DNA of 14,795 nucleotides from CAYRRR01 sp964426755 (lineage in GTDB: Bacteria > Patescibacteriota > Saccharimonadia > Saccharimonadales > JAGQNJ01), in the NCBI GenBank assembly GCA_964426755.1, contig CAYRRR010000013.1, positions 1 through 14,795 of the forward strand, read 5' to 3'. The translations under genes and the position numbers were made by a program. The notes beneath the pieces are model-generated. The model searched no databases. It was not told where the DNA came from and saw only the letters and a program-made list of their open reading frames with translations. Shown here piece by piece: positions 1 through 7,800 of this stretch; position 1 is the stretch's first letter, and the number at the start of each line of letters is the position of its first letter.

Positions 1-39
1 GTTTCATACGACAATCGTAAGACAAAAATCACTATTAGC

Positions 40-71
40 CAAGTATGGAATTTAACAAGTATGGAATTTAA
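40..71. repeat. 16-bp perfect tandem repeat, two copies
   Basis: The unit CAAGTATGGAATTTAA occurs at 40-55 and again, without a change, at 56-71. It lies in the gene-free stretch downstream of the last leftward gene. Read on the minus strand each copy contains CCATACT, a string also present at the rpoB promoter and in the tig dyad. Bases 1-105 otherwise hold no gene; a short TACGA-TTG-TCGTA dyad near 7-19 has no T-run after it, so I see no convincing terminator. Confidence 0.85.
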
Positions 72-105
72 TAAGTGTCTAACATCTCAGTTAAACTTGC
101 GCTTA

Positions 106-399
106 CTAGTATCCGCCATAGTGATCAAATCTATCGCCGGGCATCCGCCTAAGCAAATGTGGCTCTAGTACCGTGTAGAATGATGCCACGATTGGGTCAC
201 CGTGCTCACTCGGGTATGTCCTTACATCTATATCATGGATTTCTCTGATAAACCCGTCGACTGAATGTATTCGATCGACATCACTGCACGCACCTTCACG
301 ACGCAAGAACTCGCTAACGGATGTAAAAACTGTATCCGCAGCCGTTCTTGTTGCGTCGGAATCGTCAAAGCCGGCTGCTATTAATTGCTCTTTTGTCCA
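106..399 (-). CDS. Hypothetical protein orf97; probably the 3' part of a frameshifted gene with orf50
   Basis: This open frame of 97 codons runs from the Trp codon at 399 to TAG at 106-108. It has no ATG, GTG or TTG until a TTG at 306, which would give only a 66-aa protein without a clear ribosome binding site. The 31 residues before that TTG (beginning WTKEQLIAAGF) read like ordinary protein, which suggests the true N-terminus lies in the overlapping orf50 frame. A -1 shift near the TTT or AAAA runs around 391-401 would join the two into a protein of about 144-145 residues. The family is not recognised. No membrane segment or signal peptide is visible; the C-terminus is rich in His, Arg and Tyr. 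It could be a real gene with programmed frameshifting, a decayed gene, or a base-calling error. Confidence 0.5.
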   Translation of the reverse strand, partial: WTKEQLIAAGFDDSDATRTAADTVFTSVSEFLRREGACSDVDRIHSVDGFIREIHDIDVRTYPSEHGDPIVASFYTVLEPHLLRRMPGDRFDHYGGY

Positions 400-533
400 A
401 AGATATAGCCGAGCAATCCGTCAAGGGTATGTTCTTCAGGGGTGAGCGCGTTGTACGAATTTCTCAGCGTGTCAAAGAAAAACTCCGACCTATTTATCTG
501 TAATTTAAATAAGGAGTATTGCTCTGCACTCAT
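381..533 (-). CDS. Hypothetical protein orf50; probably the 5' part of a frameshifted gene with orf97
   Basis: The frame encodes 50 aa from ATG 533 to TAA 381-383. The ATG follows the stop of orf128 by one base, and GAGG lies seven bases upstream of it inside the orf128 coding end, so translation is probably coupled. A longer reading that starts upstream inside orf128 is less likely. The product (starting MSAEQYSLFK, ending FGQKSN) has no recognised domain. It stops abruptly where the -1 frame, orf97, continues with protein-like sequence for another 97 codons. I read the two as one interrupted gene, with this the N-terminal third. Function unknown. Confidence 0.5.
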   Translation of the reverse strand: MSAEQYSLFKLQINRSEFFFDTLRNSYNALTPEEHTLDGLLGYIFGQKSN

Positions 534-534
534 C

Positions 535-921
535 TTACGCCTCGCTAACTTCAGGCAATGCAGCCATATCAATGCCTAGAGCAGCAAATGTAGGAATACT
601 TACCTCCTCTACGACCCTATCGCTCAAACGTTCCCAACCTCTCATTTTATCAATTGGGTGAATGGAGTCATGGTATTGAGCGCTACTAAAGGCAGTTAGA
701 GAGTCACTTTGCATTAAGGCTATTTCTGCCAGGTTTGTTGCCATTCGAAGATTCCATGCAAGTCTTTGCCCAGGAACAAGTGCTCGCATAAAGTGCTCTT
801 GCGAGACGATACTACTCAATCTTCGTATAACGTCTTGTGCATAATCAGCATGACGTAGCGGTAAATTATAGCCTAAATAGTCTAAATCGAAATATAGCTC
901 TTCGCTCATTTCACTTGGCAT
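535..921 (-). CDS. Hypothetical protein orf128 downstream of fusA
   Basis: The frame encodes 128 aa, with ATG at 921 and an alternative ATG at 909 (giving MSEELYF). No family is recognised. The product is probably a soluble, largely helical protein: amphipathic stretches such as AQDVIRRLSSIVSQEHF and AWNLRMATNLAEIALMQ, and no membrane span. It lies 63 bp past the fusA stop and in the same frame as fusA, after TAA-TAT-TGA. The 19 codons between that TGA and ATG 921 also look protein-like (TISRDEAGLRAAHNLYYG) but contain no usual start codon, so the true N-terminus is uncertain. No Shine-Dalgarno sequence is seen before 921. A CATAAT box at 934-939 could be a -10 element but has no good -35. 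The gene ends one base before orf50, so the two are probably expressed together. Confidence 0.65.
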   Translation of the reverse strand: MPSEMSEELYFDLDYLGYNLPLRHADYAQDVIRRLSSIVSQEHFMRALVPGQRLAWNLRMATNLAEIALMQSDSLTAFSSAQYHDSIHPIDKMRGWERLSDRVVEEVSIPTFAALGIDMAALPEVSEA

Positions 922-984
922 ACCATAGTAAAGATTATGGGCAGCTCTTAATCCTGCTTCGTCGCGGCTAATCGTTCGTCAATA

Positions 985-3072
985 TTATTTTGCGTTTTTT
1001 GCAACAATAGCTTCGGCAACATGACTTGGAACATCGGCGTAGTGATCGAGCTCCATGCTTGAGCTAGCCCGACCCTGGGTCATGGACCGTAGATTAGTTG
1101 TATAGCCAAACATTTCACCTAGCGGCACAAACGCAGTAATCTCTTTAATGCCTGCTTGTAAATCTTCCATTGATTCAATGCGGCCACGCTTTGAGTTTAA
1201 GTCACCGATTACGTCGCCCATAAATTCTTCCGGTGTTACGACGACAACTTTCATAATTGGTTCGAGCAAGACCGCATTAGCCTTACGAACACCTTCTTGA
1301 AGCGCCATAGAGCCAGCAATCTTAAAGGCCATCTCGCTGGAGTCTACATCATGGTAGCTTCCATCATATAGCTCAGCTTTAATATCAACTACTGGATAGC
1401 CAGCGAGAACACCATTGCTCATTGCCTCTTCAATTCCTGCCTTGACAGGATTAATGTACTCAGCCGGAACGACACCGCCTTTAATTGAGTTAATAAACTC
1501 AAAGCCCTTACCGGCTTCGTTTTGACTTAATCGTAACCAAACATGACCGTATTGACCTCGTCCACCACTTTGACGTACAAACTTACCTTCAACTTCAACA
1601 CCATCTTTACGAATAGTTTCACGGTACGCAACCTGCGGTTGACCAATATTGGCATCAACGCTAAATTCACGCTTCATGCGGTCAACTAATATTTCAAGGT
1701 GTAACTCGCCCATACCACTAATGATTGTCTGGCCGGTTTCGTCATCTACATGCACACGAAATGTCGGGTCTTCTTCAGCCAGACGTTGCAAGGCAAGGCT
1801 CATTTTTTCTTGGTCGCTCTTAGTTTTAGGCTCAATCGCGATACTAACTGGCGGTTCTGGGAAGGTAATACTTTCAAGTACGATTGGGTTGTTCGCATCA
1901 CAAAGTGTGTTGCCGGTTGTGGTACCCTTAAGACCTACAATAGCTGCAATGTCACCGGCACCGATTTCGGTGATGTCTTCACGTTTATCAGCCTGCATGC
2001 GAACTAGGCGGCCAATGCGCTCTTTTTCACCGGTAGAACTATTGAATACATATGAACCGGCTTGCAGTTTACCTGAGTACACGCGGAAATAAGCCAATTT
2101 GCCAACGAATGGATCGGTTGTAATCTTAAAAGCTAAGCCTGCAAGCGGCTCAGATTCTGACGTTTTGCGCTCTACGCTTTCGCCAGTTTTTGGATGTGTG
2201 CCCCATACAGAGTCTATATCTTTTGGCGATGGCAAGATATCGACTACTAAATCGAGTACTTTTTCAACTATCACACCGCGACCGTCACCTCCGGTTACCG
2301 GATAGAAATTACCGCTAATTGTAGCGGTACGGATTGCTTTGATAATTTCTTCAGTAGAGAGGCCATCTTCACCAACCTCAAAATACTTTTCAAGAATTGC
2401 TTCGTCTTCGGCAACGGCATTCTCGATTAACAAACTTCGGTATTTCTTTACCTGATCAAGCATGTCTTCAGGTATTTCGCTTTCAGTCAATTCTTTATCA
2501 GTATAGTCTTTATAGGTATAGGCCTTCATGCTGACCAAGTCTACAACACCGGTAATGCTTTGTTCAAAACCTATTGGCAGATGAATCGGAAAAGCTCGTT
2601 TGCTTAAACGACTGTGGATTGTATCTAGTGATTTATAAAAATCACCGCCAGTCTGGTTGATTTTGTTAACAAAACAAATTCTTGGCACGCTATACTTATC
2701 AGCTTGACGCCAAACTGTTTCTGACTGTGATTCAACACCCATTTTGCCGTCAAAAACAACGACAGCACCGTCAAGCACGCGAAGCGAACGTTCAACCTCA
2801 ACGGTAAAGTCGATGTGCCCCGGCGTGTCAATGATGTTTACTTGATGGTCTTTCCAAAAACAAGTTACGGCAGCAGACACAATAGTAATACCGCGTTCGC
2901 GTTCTTGCGCCATCCAGTCGGTGGTTGACTCACCTTCGTGAGTCGTACCAATTTTGTGCTTTATACCGGTGCGGTACAGAATACCTTCGGTTGTAGTCGT
3001 CTTACCCGCATCAATGTGAGCAATAATACCGATGTTTCTAATTTTATCTAGTGCATATTTCTTCGCTGCCAT
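985..3072 (-). CDS. fusA: Translation elongation factor G
   Basis: EF-G is the ribosomal translocase that moves tRNA and mRNA after peptide transfer and helps in ribosome recycling. The 695-aa length is normal and all five domains appear present. The P-loop AHIDAGKT is at residues 18-25, switch I RGITI at 60-64 and DTPGH at 82-86. The G4 motif reads NKIN (136-139) rather than the usual NKMD, and the G5 region reads GGDGRG (261-266) where GSA is expected. Both positions normally contact the guanine base, yet the rest of the protein is well conserved, so this looks like a working but derived factor. The ATG overlaps the orf118 stop (TAATG), with GGAG about ten bases upstream. No tuf gene follows. 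Identity is certain; the meaning of the pocket changes is inference. Confidence 0.98.
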   Translation of the reverse strand: MAAKKYALDKIRNIGIIAHIDAGKTTTTEGILYRTGIKHKIGTTHEGESTTDWMAQERERGITIVSAAVTCFWKDHQVNIIDTPGHIDFTVEVERSLRVLDGAVVVFDGKMGVESQSETVWRQADKYSVPRICFVNKINQTGGDFYKSLDTIHSRLSKRAFPIHLPIGFEQSITGVVDLVSMKAYTYKDYTDKELTESEIPEDMLDQVKKYRSLLIENAVAEDEAILEKYFEVGEDGLSTEEIIKAIRTATISGNFYPVTGGDGRGVIVEKVLDLVVDILPSPKDIDSVWGTHPKTGESVERKTSESEPLAGLAFKITTDPFVGKLAYFRVYSGKLQAGSYVFNSSTGEKERIGRLVRMQADKREDITEIGAGDIAAIVGLKGTTTGNTLCDANNPIVLESITFPEPPVSIAIEPKTKSDQEKMSLALQRLAEEDPTFRVHVDDETGQTIISGMGELHLEILVDRMKREFSVDANIGQPQVAYRETIRKDGVEVEGKFVRQSGGRGQYGHVWLRLSQNEAGKGFEFINSIKGGVVPAEYINPVKAGIEEAMSNGVLAGYPVVDIKAELYDGSYHDVDSSEMAFKIAGSMALQEGVRKANAVLLEPIMKVVVVTPEEFMGDVIGDLNSKRGRIESMEDLQAGIKEITAFVPLGEMFGYTTNLRSMTQGRASSSMELDHYADVPSHVAEAIVAKNAK

Positions 3073-3428
3073 TATTTTCTTTCTCCATCATATTTATTAC
3101 AGTATTTTTCAAAAATATCTCCAGATGCAACCGTACCGAGATATTCAAGCAATGTACCAGTAGCTTCGGTAATTCTTTGCTTAGTTTCCTGGCTGCCAGA
3201 ACCCCAGGCTTCTACTGAATATCTAAGCAGCGTGCTATTACTGTCACTTGCCACATGTTCGAACTCAATTCCGTCATTGTCAAAATAGGTTTTAAGGTAT
3301 GAACCAGGAACAAAAGGCGGCTCAATTCTTACGTATCCAATATCATAATCCTGCCCGGTTAAAGACCCGATTGTTGCTGTATATGGCCCGTACGTTTCGC
3401 GGTTTTCCGCAATATGCGTTACTGCCAC
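3072..3428 (-). CDS. Hypothetical protein orf118 between rpsG and fusA
   Basis: The frame encodes 118 aa from a GTG start at 3428. AAGG lies eight bases upstream, inside the last codons of rpsG, and the start is five bases past the rpsG stop. Its TAA overlaps the fusA ATG as TAATG, so ribosomes can pass straight from S7 through this gene to EF-G. The family is not recognised. The protein is acidic and probably soluble, rich in Tyr, Gly, Thr and Ser, with a beta-like first two thirds and a helical end (KQRITEATGTLLEYLG). No signal peptide or membrane span is seen; there is a single Cys near the C-terminus. A gene at this position is not part of the standard str operon. Its coupling argues that it is genuinely translated and at a level near S7 and EF-G. 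Function unknown. Confidence 0.8.
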   Translation of the reverse strand: MAVTHIAENRETYGPYTATIGSLTGQDYDIGYVRIEPPFVPGSYLKTYFDNDGIEFEHVASDSNSTLLRYSVEAWGSGSQETKQRITEATGTLLEYLGTVASGDIFEKYCNKYDGERK

Positions 3429-3433
3429 AATGT

Positions 3434-4065
3434 CTACCTTGCAAAGTGGGCGAAGGCACGGTTGGCTTCTGCCATCTTGTGCGTATCTTCGCGCTTTTTA
3501 ACTGCTGTACCGGTGTTGTTGTAGGCATCCATTAGTTCTTGAGCAATGCGGTCTTCCATGCTCATACCTTTGCGGGCACGCGCTGCTTGTACAAACCACA
3601 TAATAGTCAGGTGCTGCTGACGCTGGCCTTTAACCTCAAATGGAATTTGGTAGTTTGCGCCACCAACACGTCGTGAACGGGTTTCGAGGTGCGGCTGAAT
3701 ATTCTTCATGGCCTGCTCAAACACTTCCAAAGGGTTTTTAACTTTTAATTTATCGGCAGCTTTTTGCATACCACCGTAAACAAGGCGTTCTGCAATTTGC
3801 TTTTNNNNNNNNNNNNNNNNNNNNNNNNNNNNNNNNNNNNNNNNNNNNNNNNNNNNNNNNNNNNNNNNNNNNNNNNNNNNNNNNNNNNNNNNNNNNNNNN
3901 NNNNTTATCGGCAGCTTTTTGCATACCACCGTAAACAAGGCGTTCTGCAATTTGCTTTTTACCGTTTAGCATAACTCGGTTGATTACTTTTTGAACCTGA
4001 ACGCTATTATATAAGCGATCCGGCGCAACTTCTCGTACTAATGATTTAGTTTTTTTTCTAGGCAT
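3434..4065 (-). CDS. rpsG: 30S ribosomal protein S7 (broken by an assembly scar)
   Basis: S7 is the primary assembly protein of the 30S head and binds the 3' major domain of 16S rRNA. The reading is split by 100 N, and the frame differs on the two sides because 55 bp are present twice (3750-3804 and 3905-3959). Removing the N run and one copy (155 bases) gives one uninterrupted 158-aa protein from MPRKKTKSLV to AEANRAFAHFAR, the usual S7 length. Conserved blocks include NGKKQIAERLVYGGM and RSRRVGGANYQIPFEV. The ATG overlaps the stop of orf88 (TAATG), with a GGAGG nine bases before it; the stop is TAG. In E. coli S7 represses its own operon by binding the rpsL-rpsG spacer; here that spacer is occupied by a gene, so control must differ or involve other sites. 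Confidence 0.96.
3750..3959. other. Scaffold join: 100 N flanked by an identical 55-bp overlap
   Basis: Bases 3805-3904 are N. The 55 bases before the run (3750-3804) are identical to the 55 after it (3905-3959), and both encode the same part of S7. This is what results when two contigs that overlap at their ends are joined with a fixed 100-N spacer instead of being merged. It is not a biological duplication. Confidence 0.95.
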
Positions 4066-4331
4066 TAGTTTGCACCTCCGGCTATTGTTTTGATCCTTAT
4101 CTGCATATCCTGAGGTTCATTTAGAAACTTCTGAAAACCACATGCCGCCATAGAAGCTAGGTCTGTTTCACTTGCAACTTTTAGAGTAGCGTCACAAAGA
4201 GCAATTCGATCATCTTTTGAATATTCAGGTTGATCTTCAAGCGATCCCGGCATTAGCTGTTGACAGGGAATAGGATAACCTTCTTGCCCACTGTAAGATG
4301 GACAGTCATATCTTGTTTCTGTACTAGTCAT
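4065..4331 (-). CDS. Hypothetical protein orf88 between rpsL and rpsG
   Basis: The frame encodes 88 aa from ATG 4331. The start overlaps the rpsL stop and the stop overlaps the rpsG start, both as TAATG, so it is locked into the str operon by coupled translation. The GGAGG for rpsG lies within its last codons. The family is not recognised. It has four cysteines (10, 23, 46, 64), spread too widely for a standard zinc ribbon. The first 35 residues are rich in Pro, Tyr, Gln and Ser and may be disordered; the rest looks helical (RIALCDATLKVASETDLASM) and ends with QIRIKTIAGGAN. There is no membrane span and no classical signal peptide. Its position suggests a role linked to translation or ribosome assembly, but this rests on context only. 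Confidence 0.75.
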   Translation of the reverse strand: MTSTETRYDCPSYSGQEGYPIPCQQLMPGSLEDQPEYSKDDRIALCDATLKVASETDLASMAACGFQKFLNEPQDMQIRIKTIAGGAN

Positions 4332-4744
4332 TATTTACCTGCCTTTTTTGTACCGTACTTAGAACGACCTTGTTTGCGGTTTTCTACACCTTGAAGATCA
4401 AGTGCGCCACGAACAATGTGGTAACGCACACCCGGAAGGTCTTTTACACGACCACCACGAATCATAACAACAGCGTGCTCTTGAAGGTTGTGGCCTTCGC
4501 CGCCAATATACGCCCAAACCTCATGACCGTTCTGTAAACGCACACGGGCTACTTTACGCAAAGCAGAGTTAGGCTTCTTTGGAGTTTTGGTAGTTACCTT
4601 AACACACACACCTCGTTTAAATGGCGATGGTTTTTCATAATTTTTAGTTTTAAGATTGTTTACCACGCGATGCAACGCAGGCGACTTAGATGTCGTCTGT
4701 ACCTTCTTGCGTGGTTTTCTAACTAATTGATTGATTGTTGGCAC
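4331..4744 (-). CDS. rpsL: 30S ribosomal protein S12
   Basis: S12 sits at the decoding centre of the 30S subunit and takes part in accuracy control. The 137-aa product has the hallmark blocks TPKKPNSALRK (from residue 54) and GGEGHNLQEH (81-90), then RGGRVKDLPGVRYH. Both streptomycin-relevant lysines (in PKKPNS and RVKDLPG) are of the usual susceptible type, and the Asp after the second Lys, methylthiolated in many bacteria, is kept. The protein is longer than the 124-aa E. coli form because of extra residues near 20-42, as in many Gram-positive S12 proteins. The start is GTG, with AAAGGAG five to six bases upstream. It lies 95 bp after rpoC, with a candidate promoter and a hairpin between, and its TAA overlaps orf88. 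Confidence 0.98.
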   Translation of the reverse strand: MPTINQLVRKPRKKVQTTSKSPALHRVVNNLKTKNYEKPSPFKRGVCVKVTTKTPKKPNSALRKVARVRLQNGHEVWAYIGGEGHNLQEHAVVMIRGGRVKDLPGVRYHIVRGALDLQGVENRKQGRSKYGTKKAGK

Positions 4745-4778
4745 TTATACTCCTTTAGGGTTTTGCAATCTGCTGCCG

Positions 4779-4800
4779 CAGTGCGAATGCCTGCGCACTG
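4779..4800 (-). promoter_or_regulatory. Hairpin in the rpsL leader
   Basis: The arms CAGTGCG and CGCACTG (7 bp, perfect) enclose an 8-base loop between rpoC and rpsL, about 34 bases before the GTG start. No U-run follows in the direction of transcription, so it is not a normal intrinsic terminator. A leader structure for str operon control, or an RNA-processing signal, is possible but unproven. Confidence 0.45.
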
Positions 4801-4827
4801 GCTCGGATCACTTAATTTAACCTAGTT

Positions 4828-4856
4828 ATTTTAACAGGATTAGGCGGTTAATTCAA
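4828..4856 (-). promoter_or_regulatory. Candidate sigma-A promoter for rpsL and the str genes
   Basis: On the minus strand TTGAAT (4851-4856) and TAAAAT (4828-4833) are separated by 17 bp. The -35 lies in the last codons of rpoC and the -10 just after its stop. Transcription would start near 4821, giving a leader of about 75 nt that carries the 4779-4800 hairpin. The match to consensus is fair (4/6 and 5/6). It would let the ribosomal protein genes be expressed apart from rpoBC. Confidence 0.4.
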
Positions 4857-7800
4857 CTGCCTCTTCTTCGTCTTTCTTGGTGTAGGCGTCATAGCCTGTT
4901 CCAACCGGAATCATTCGACCTAAAATAACATTCTCTTTCAAGCCATACAGATGGTCAACCTTGCCACTCGTTGCAGCACTTATCAAGACACGAGTTGTAT
5001 CTTGGAAGCTGGCTGCACTTAAGAACGATTCGGTTGATAGTGATGCCTTGGTGATACCGAGCAATAACTGATTGTATTGAATCGGCTCTTTCTTGGCTTT
5101 GGCTAGCTTTTCGTTCTCTTCTATTACGGCAATTTTACTTACAATATCACCGGTAATGAACTCGCTATCGCCTGCATCTTCAATCTGAACTCGAGAGAAC
5201 ATCTGTCGTACAATGATTTCAAGATGTTTGTCTGCAATATTTTGACCTTGACTGGCAAAGATCCTCAAGATCTCATTCATGATGTAGCGCTGCGTAGCTT
5301 CAACACCTTGTAGGCGCATAAGTTCGTGCAGATTTATGGAGCCATTTGTGAGGCGCTGACCAGCTACTACTTCATCGCCGTCTTTAACTTGCATTTGTTT
5401 ATAGCCGGGTATTTCGTAGCGTACTGCACTTTGCTTGCTTGGTGTAATGAAGATTGATTTCTTTGTGACTTTTACCTTGCCAGCAACAGGCGCAACCAAC
5501 GGATTAGCACCCTCTTCAGAAGCCATTACATCGCCAATGTTTACATTCGCACCGTTCTTAACTTCTACGCGACGACCGTTAAGCGGATACTCAACAGATG
5601 CATCATCTTTAGCTGTAATCTCAACTACATAATGATCGCCGTCTTCCCAAACTTTAACAATGCCGGAGATATCAGCGAGGTACGCTTGACCTTTTGGCGT
5701 ACGAACCTCAAACAATTCTTCTACACGTGGCAAACCAGTTGTAATATCTTCGCCAGCAACACCGCCTGAGTGGAATGTTCGTAGCGTTAACTGCGTTCCA
5801 GGTTCACCAATACTTTGGGCAGCAATTACACCGACGGGATGGTATTCGGCAACAAGTTCTCCGGTTGCCGGATCAAGACCATAACTTTTACGGCTAATTC
5901 CTCTAACACTGCTGCAGCTTAACACGCTCATAATGCGTACTGCGTCAATACTCGAGTCGCTGTCAATTGCTAACGCTACCTCTGGACTAATGAGTTCACC
6001 TGATTTAACGTGACCTTTTATGTCTTCTGCAGCAAAACGACCCTCTAAGCGTGACGCATAACTCACGCCAATCTCATCTGAGTCTGAACGATAAATCGCA
6101 AACCCAGGATCTTCACAGTCATCATCAGTTGTAAAGACATCTTGGCTAACATCAACCAGTCGGCGTGTCAGGTAGCCAGAGTCAGCAGTTTTAAGAGCGG
6201 TGTCAATCATACCCTTACGAGCCCCGCGTGTAGCAGTAAAGTACTCAAGTGGGCTGAAACCGTATTTATAGTTTGACTTTACTGGCAGCTCTATTGTTCG
6301 GCCTGTTGCATCAGCAACCGGTCCAAGCATACCGACGGCGGTTTGAACTTGCCCAATGTTACCGCGTGCGCCCGAAACTACGGCGGTTGACATAGCACTA
6401 TCCTCTTCTGCGAATTGTTCGGTCAACTTGTCTTGCACTTCTGCATAGACATCTTGCCATGTTTCAATTATTAATCGATAGCGTTCATCATCGGTAATGA
6501 ATCCTTGTTCGTATTGATCGCTAATATTTGCCACTCTGGTTTCACCACGATCAAGAATGCTGCCAAGTTCAGGAATGTCTGTAAAGTCATCCATACCTAG
6601 GCTAAGGCCTGATTGTGTAGCATATTGGAAGCCGATGTCTTTTAGATCGTCAGCAATAAACGCTGTTTTATCTTGACCATAGCGCTGATAAACCTTAGAC
6701 ATAACGTTTGCCAGCTTCTTTTTAGTCATGGCTTCGTCCTGGAAAGGAAAATCTTCCGGAAATATTTCATTAAACAAAATTCTGCCCAATGTTGTGTCGC
6801 GTACTTCACCACGAAATGGCACCTTCAAGCGGCTTTGAAGTTGTAGCTTGCCAGCGTCATAAGCCATAAGAGCCTCTGACAAACTTGTAAATGCCCTTGC
6901 GGTATCGTCAGCGCCCTGACGTTCATACGTCAAGTAGTAACAGCCAAGCACAATGTCTTGTTCGATATGTAAGATAGGTGATCCATCTGCTGGTTTTAGA
7001 AGGTTTTTGTTTGAGGCCATTATCTCACGCGCCTCTACTTGAGCGGCGTCTGATAGCGGTAAGTGTACCGCCATTTGGTCACCATCAAAGTCAGCGTTGA
7101 ATCCTTTACAAACAAGTGGATGAAGCTGAATGGCCTTACCTTCAATTAGCACCGGCTGAAAAGCTTGAACACTCAATCGGTGCAAAGATGGGGCTCGGTT
7201 AAGGAGCACATATTTACCTTTAATTACTTCATCTAGTGCGTCCCAGACCGCGATTTCGCCGGCCTCAATCATACGGGTAGCTGAACGAATATTGTGCGCA
7301 AATTCATTAGCAATTAAATGACCGATTACAAACGGCTTAAATAGCTCGAGTGCCATCATTTTTGGCAGCCCACATTGATTTATTTTCAATTCCGGACCAG
7401 CTACAATGACCGATCGACCAGAGTAGTCAACTCGTTTACCAAGTAGGTTTTGACGGAAGCGACCTTGTTTGCCCTTTAACATATCACTTAATGATTTGAG
7501 TCGACGTCGTTGACCAGTTGCGGCAACAGCACGCCCGCTGCGAGCGTTTCCGTTATCTATCAAAGCATCAACTGCTTCTTGAAGCATACGTTGTTCATTA
7601 CGACGAATAACTTCTGGTGCATTAAGCTCAATTAACTTCTTTAGTCGATTATTACGGTTGATAACACGACGGTAAAGGTCATTTAAATCAGATGTCGCAA
7701 AACGACCACCAGTTAACTGCACCATAGGTCGTAGATCTGGAGGAATAACCGGCAGTACCGTTAGACACATTGAGCTCGGCTTAATACCAGCTTGCTCCAT

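Noticed and set aside
1649..2305. Rightward open frames opposite fusA
   Set aside because: They are antisense to a conserved gene and show no protein-like family sequence or start signals; the same holds for rightward frames opposite rpoC, rpoB, clpP and tig.
3750..3959. 55-bp direct repeat as a real duplication
   Set aside because: It abuts a fixed 100-N spacer and codes for the same S7 residues; an unmerged contig overlap explains it.
4779..4800. Intrinsic terminator between rpoC and rpsL
   Set aside because: The 7-bp hairpin has no T-run after it on the transcribed strand.
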